Below, in pieces: positions 62,831-64,000 of a stretch of DNA of 64,000 bases. A program made the translations under genes and the position numbers. Numbering within the stretch: position 1 is the stretch's first letter; the number at the start of each line of letters is the position of its first letter. The notes below the pieces were generated by a model that worked only from the letters and a program-made list of their open reading frames with translations, was not told the DNA's origin and searched no databases. The DNA comes from Pararge aegeria (lineage: Eukaryota > Arthropoda > Insecta > Lepidoptera > Nymphalidae): positions 4,340,001-4,404,000 of the forward strand of contig NC_053182.1 of the NCBI RefSeq assembly GCF_905163445.1. The letters run 5' to 3'.

Positions 62831-64000
62831 TGCTGCATTTTGGTTTATGGTAGTTCTTCCCAAACTAACTGTACTATGACCCGTCCCGTCCCGAATAAAC
62901 AGATAGACAGACATACGAATAATAATTATTTTTGAAGTAAAACTTCTTTATTGGCGTTAAAATTTTACCGTCACATTATTCGGTTACGTGTCACTTTTCC
63001 GTTACGCGCCGTGGGAGTGATTATTGGATTTTTTTTTAAGTTATTTCAGAATAACCTCTTGAAAATTTTATTTAAACTAGCAATTATTAATTAATACGAT
63101 TGCAAATCTAGTAAACATCAATAAATTGTTATAATAAAATAAAAAATAAAAGATGTAACAAAGAAATTTCACTTCTTACGTGTGTACGAAATACACACAC
63201 ACACATTTTTTTTTAAGTGAAAAGTTTTTTTTAATATTACAATCAGATACTTATTTTGTGTGTAACTGACACTGCCTTTTATTTTATACTGTGATACGCG
63301 TAGCTTGTTTTAATTAAAAACAGTGAATTTCAATATTTTCGAGAAAGGTTGTCGGGTCCGCTTATTTTATCCACTTTTGAAATTTTGACTACATTCAATA
63401 TTGAAATGTCTTTGACATTTTATAAAATGTTAGCAAACATGCGACACGATATCACGGCAAAATTGCATGAAGTTTTATACGGGCCTTATAAATAAATGTG
63501 GCGTAACGTCGCAATAGTTGTGCAGTGTTCATTGACGCTCTGACATTTGAATGGTGCTGTCAGTTTAAATGGTACAAAATACTCATAACTATTCCAACTT
63601 TATTGCACGTTTGTATAAGGCTATACAAGTTTGAGCAATTTTCTGTTTTCCAAGATACTCCCAAAACTAATATTCCAAGGGAGTTCATCTGTATATTATT
63701 AAGTAGTGATGTATACGATATACAAATACGTAATATGCTACGCTTACGTTGGGGCTAGATGAGAATTTTAATTTTAATTTTCGATTAGGTACTTTGGGTA
63801 CCTAAAGATAATATTATCTGTCAAAGTAAGTGTTACTTGTATCTACATCATATCGTCCTACTGCTTCTTAACATATTATGTGGATAGTGTTTTTGATTAC
63901 ATATTAACTCCATTTTATTTTTGTTTAGATTTAAGAGCTATTGTTTCATGTAATTGTTTTCTGTCCCAAATAAATAAAAATAAAATAGATTGCGACGTGT
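62831..64000. other. unique AT-rich sequence with a short SINE-A fragment at 63738-63766
   Basis: GCTACGCTTACGTTGGGGCT followed by AGATGAGAA is a SINE-A remnant. A CACACACACACA run lies near 63190. No gene is seen up to the right edge. Confidence 0.45.

Overview
The window reads as a gene-poor stretch of a lepidopteran (butterfly or moth) nuclear genome. It is AT-rich. I found no host protein-coding gene, no rRNA gene, no functional tRNA gene and no prokaryotic feature. The assignment rests on several dense families of tRNA-headed SINEs, Helitron-like elements ending in CTRR, and jockey/CR1-type LINE ends of the kind I associate with Lepidoptera. It is inference from pattern recognition, because no database search was possible. 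Repeat labels below are local names defined here.

Repeat families. SINE-A is about 260 bp; its tRNA-like head has box A TGGCGCAGTGG and box B GGTTCGATTCC, and it has a TTTA-rich tail. SINE-B is about 290 bp; its head begins GCGGTGATAGCCTAGTGGG and its body ends GGGCCGGTAATGGGTTGAT. SINE-C is about 300 bp; its head is CCTGGCGCAACGGTGAGCG and it ends GGGCTAACTTGTAGTGGA. Rep-D is about 350 bp, with a tail reading GAATAAAGATATTTTTGAC. Rep-E carries a CTACTACTAGTATCTACTGC core. Rep-H is the 'aagatggccgcc' family and sits beside GT/CA microsatellites. MITE-I has 80-bp terminal inverted repeats. Hel denotes A|TC...CTRR|T elements. LINE debris includes one long open reverse-transcriptase frame at 48003-49538 (minus strand).

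Layout. 1-2.8 kb: tandem satellite of about 209 bp with a 418-bp higher-order period. 3.0-3.4 kb: nested inverted repeats. 3.4-19 kb: scattered SINEs in low-complexity, mostly unique sequence, with one (AT)n and one (TATG)n tract. 19.2-20.1 kb: an 11-copy 81-bp minisatellite. 21-31 kb: dense nested insertions (a split SINE, a Helitron-like element, a MITE inside a SINE). 34.9-35.4 kb: three near-identical 187-bp tandem copies. 36-41 kb: Helitron-like and Rep-H elements plus a LINE C-terminal end. 44.4-45.2 kb: an interrupted segmental duplication. 46.7-49.5 kb: a Helitron-like element inserted in a SINE tail, then the LINE. 50-58 kb: SINEs, including one whose box-B segment is repeated four times (56.1-56.7 kb). 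59-64 kb: mostly unique sequence.

The genes do not work together as a system; the only substantial coding sequence is the LINE reverse transcriptase. The most interesting features are structural: nesting that gives a relative insertion order, tandem expansion inside a SINE and inside the satellite, and a stem-loop shared by three LINE 3' ends.
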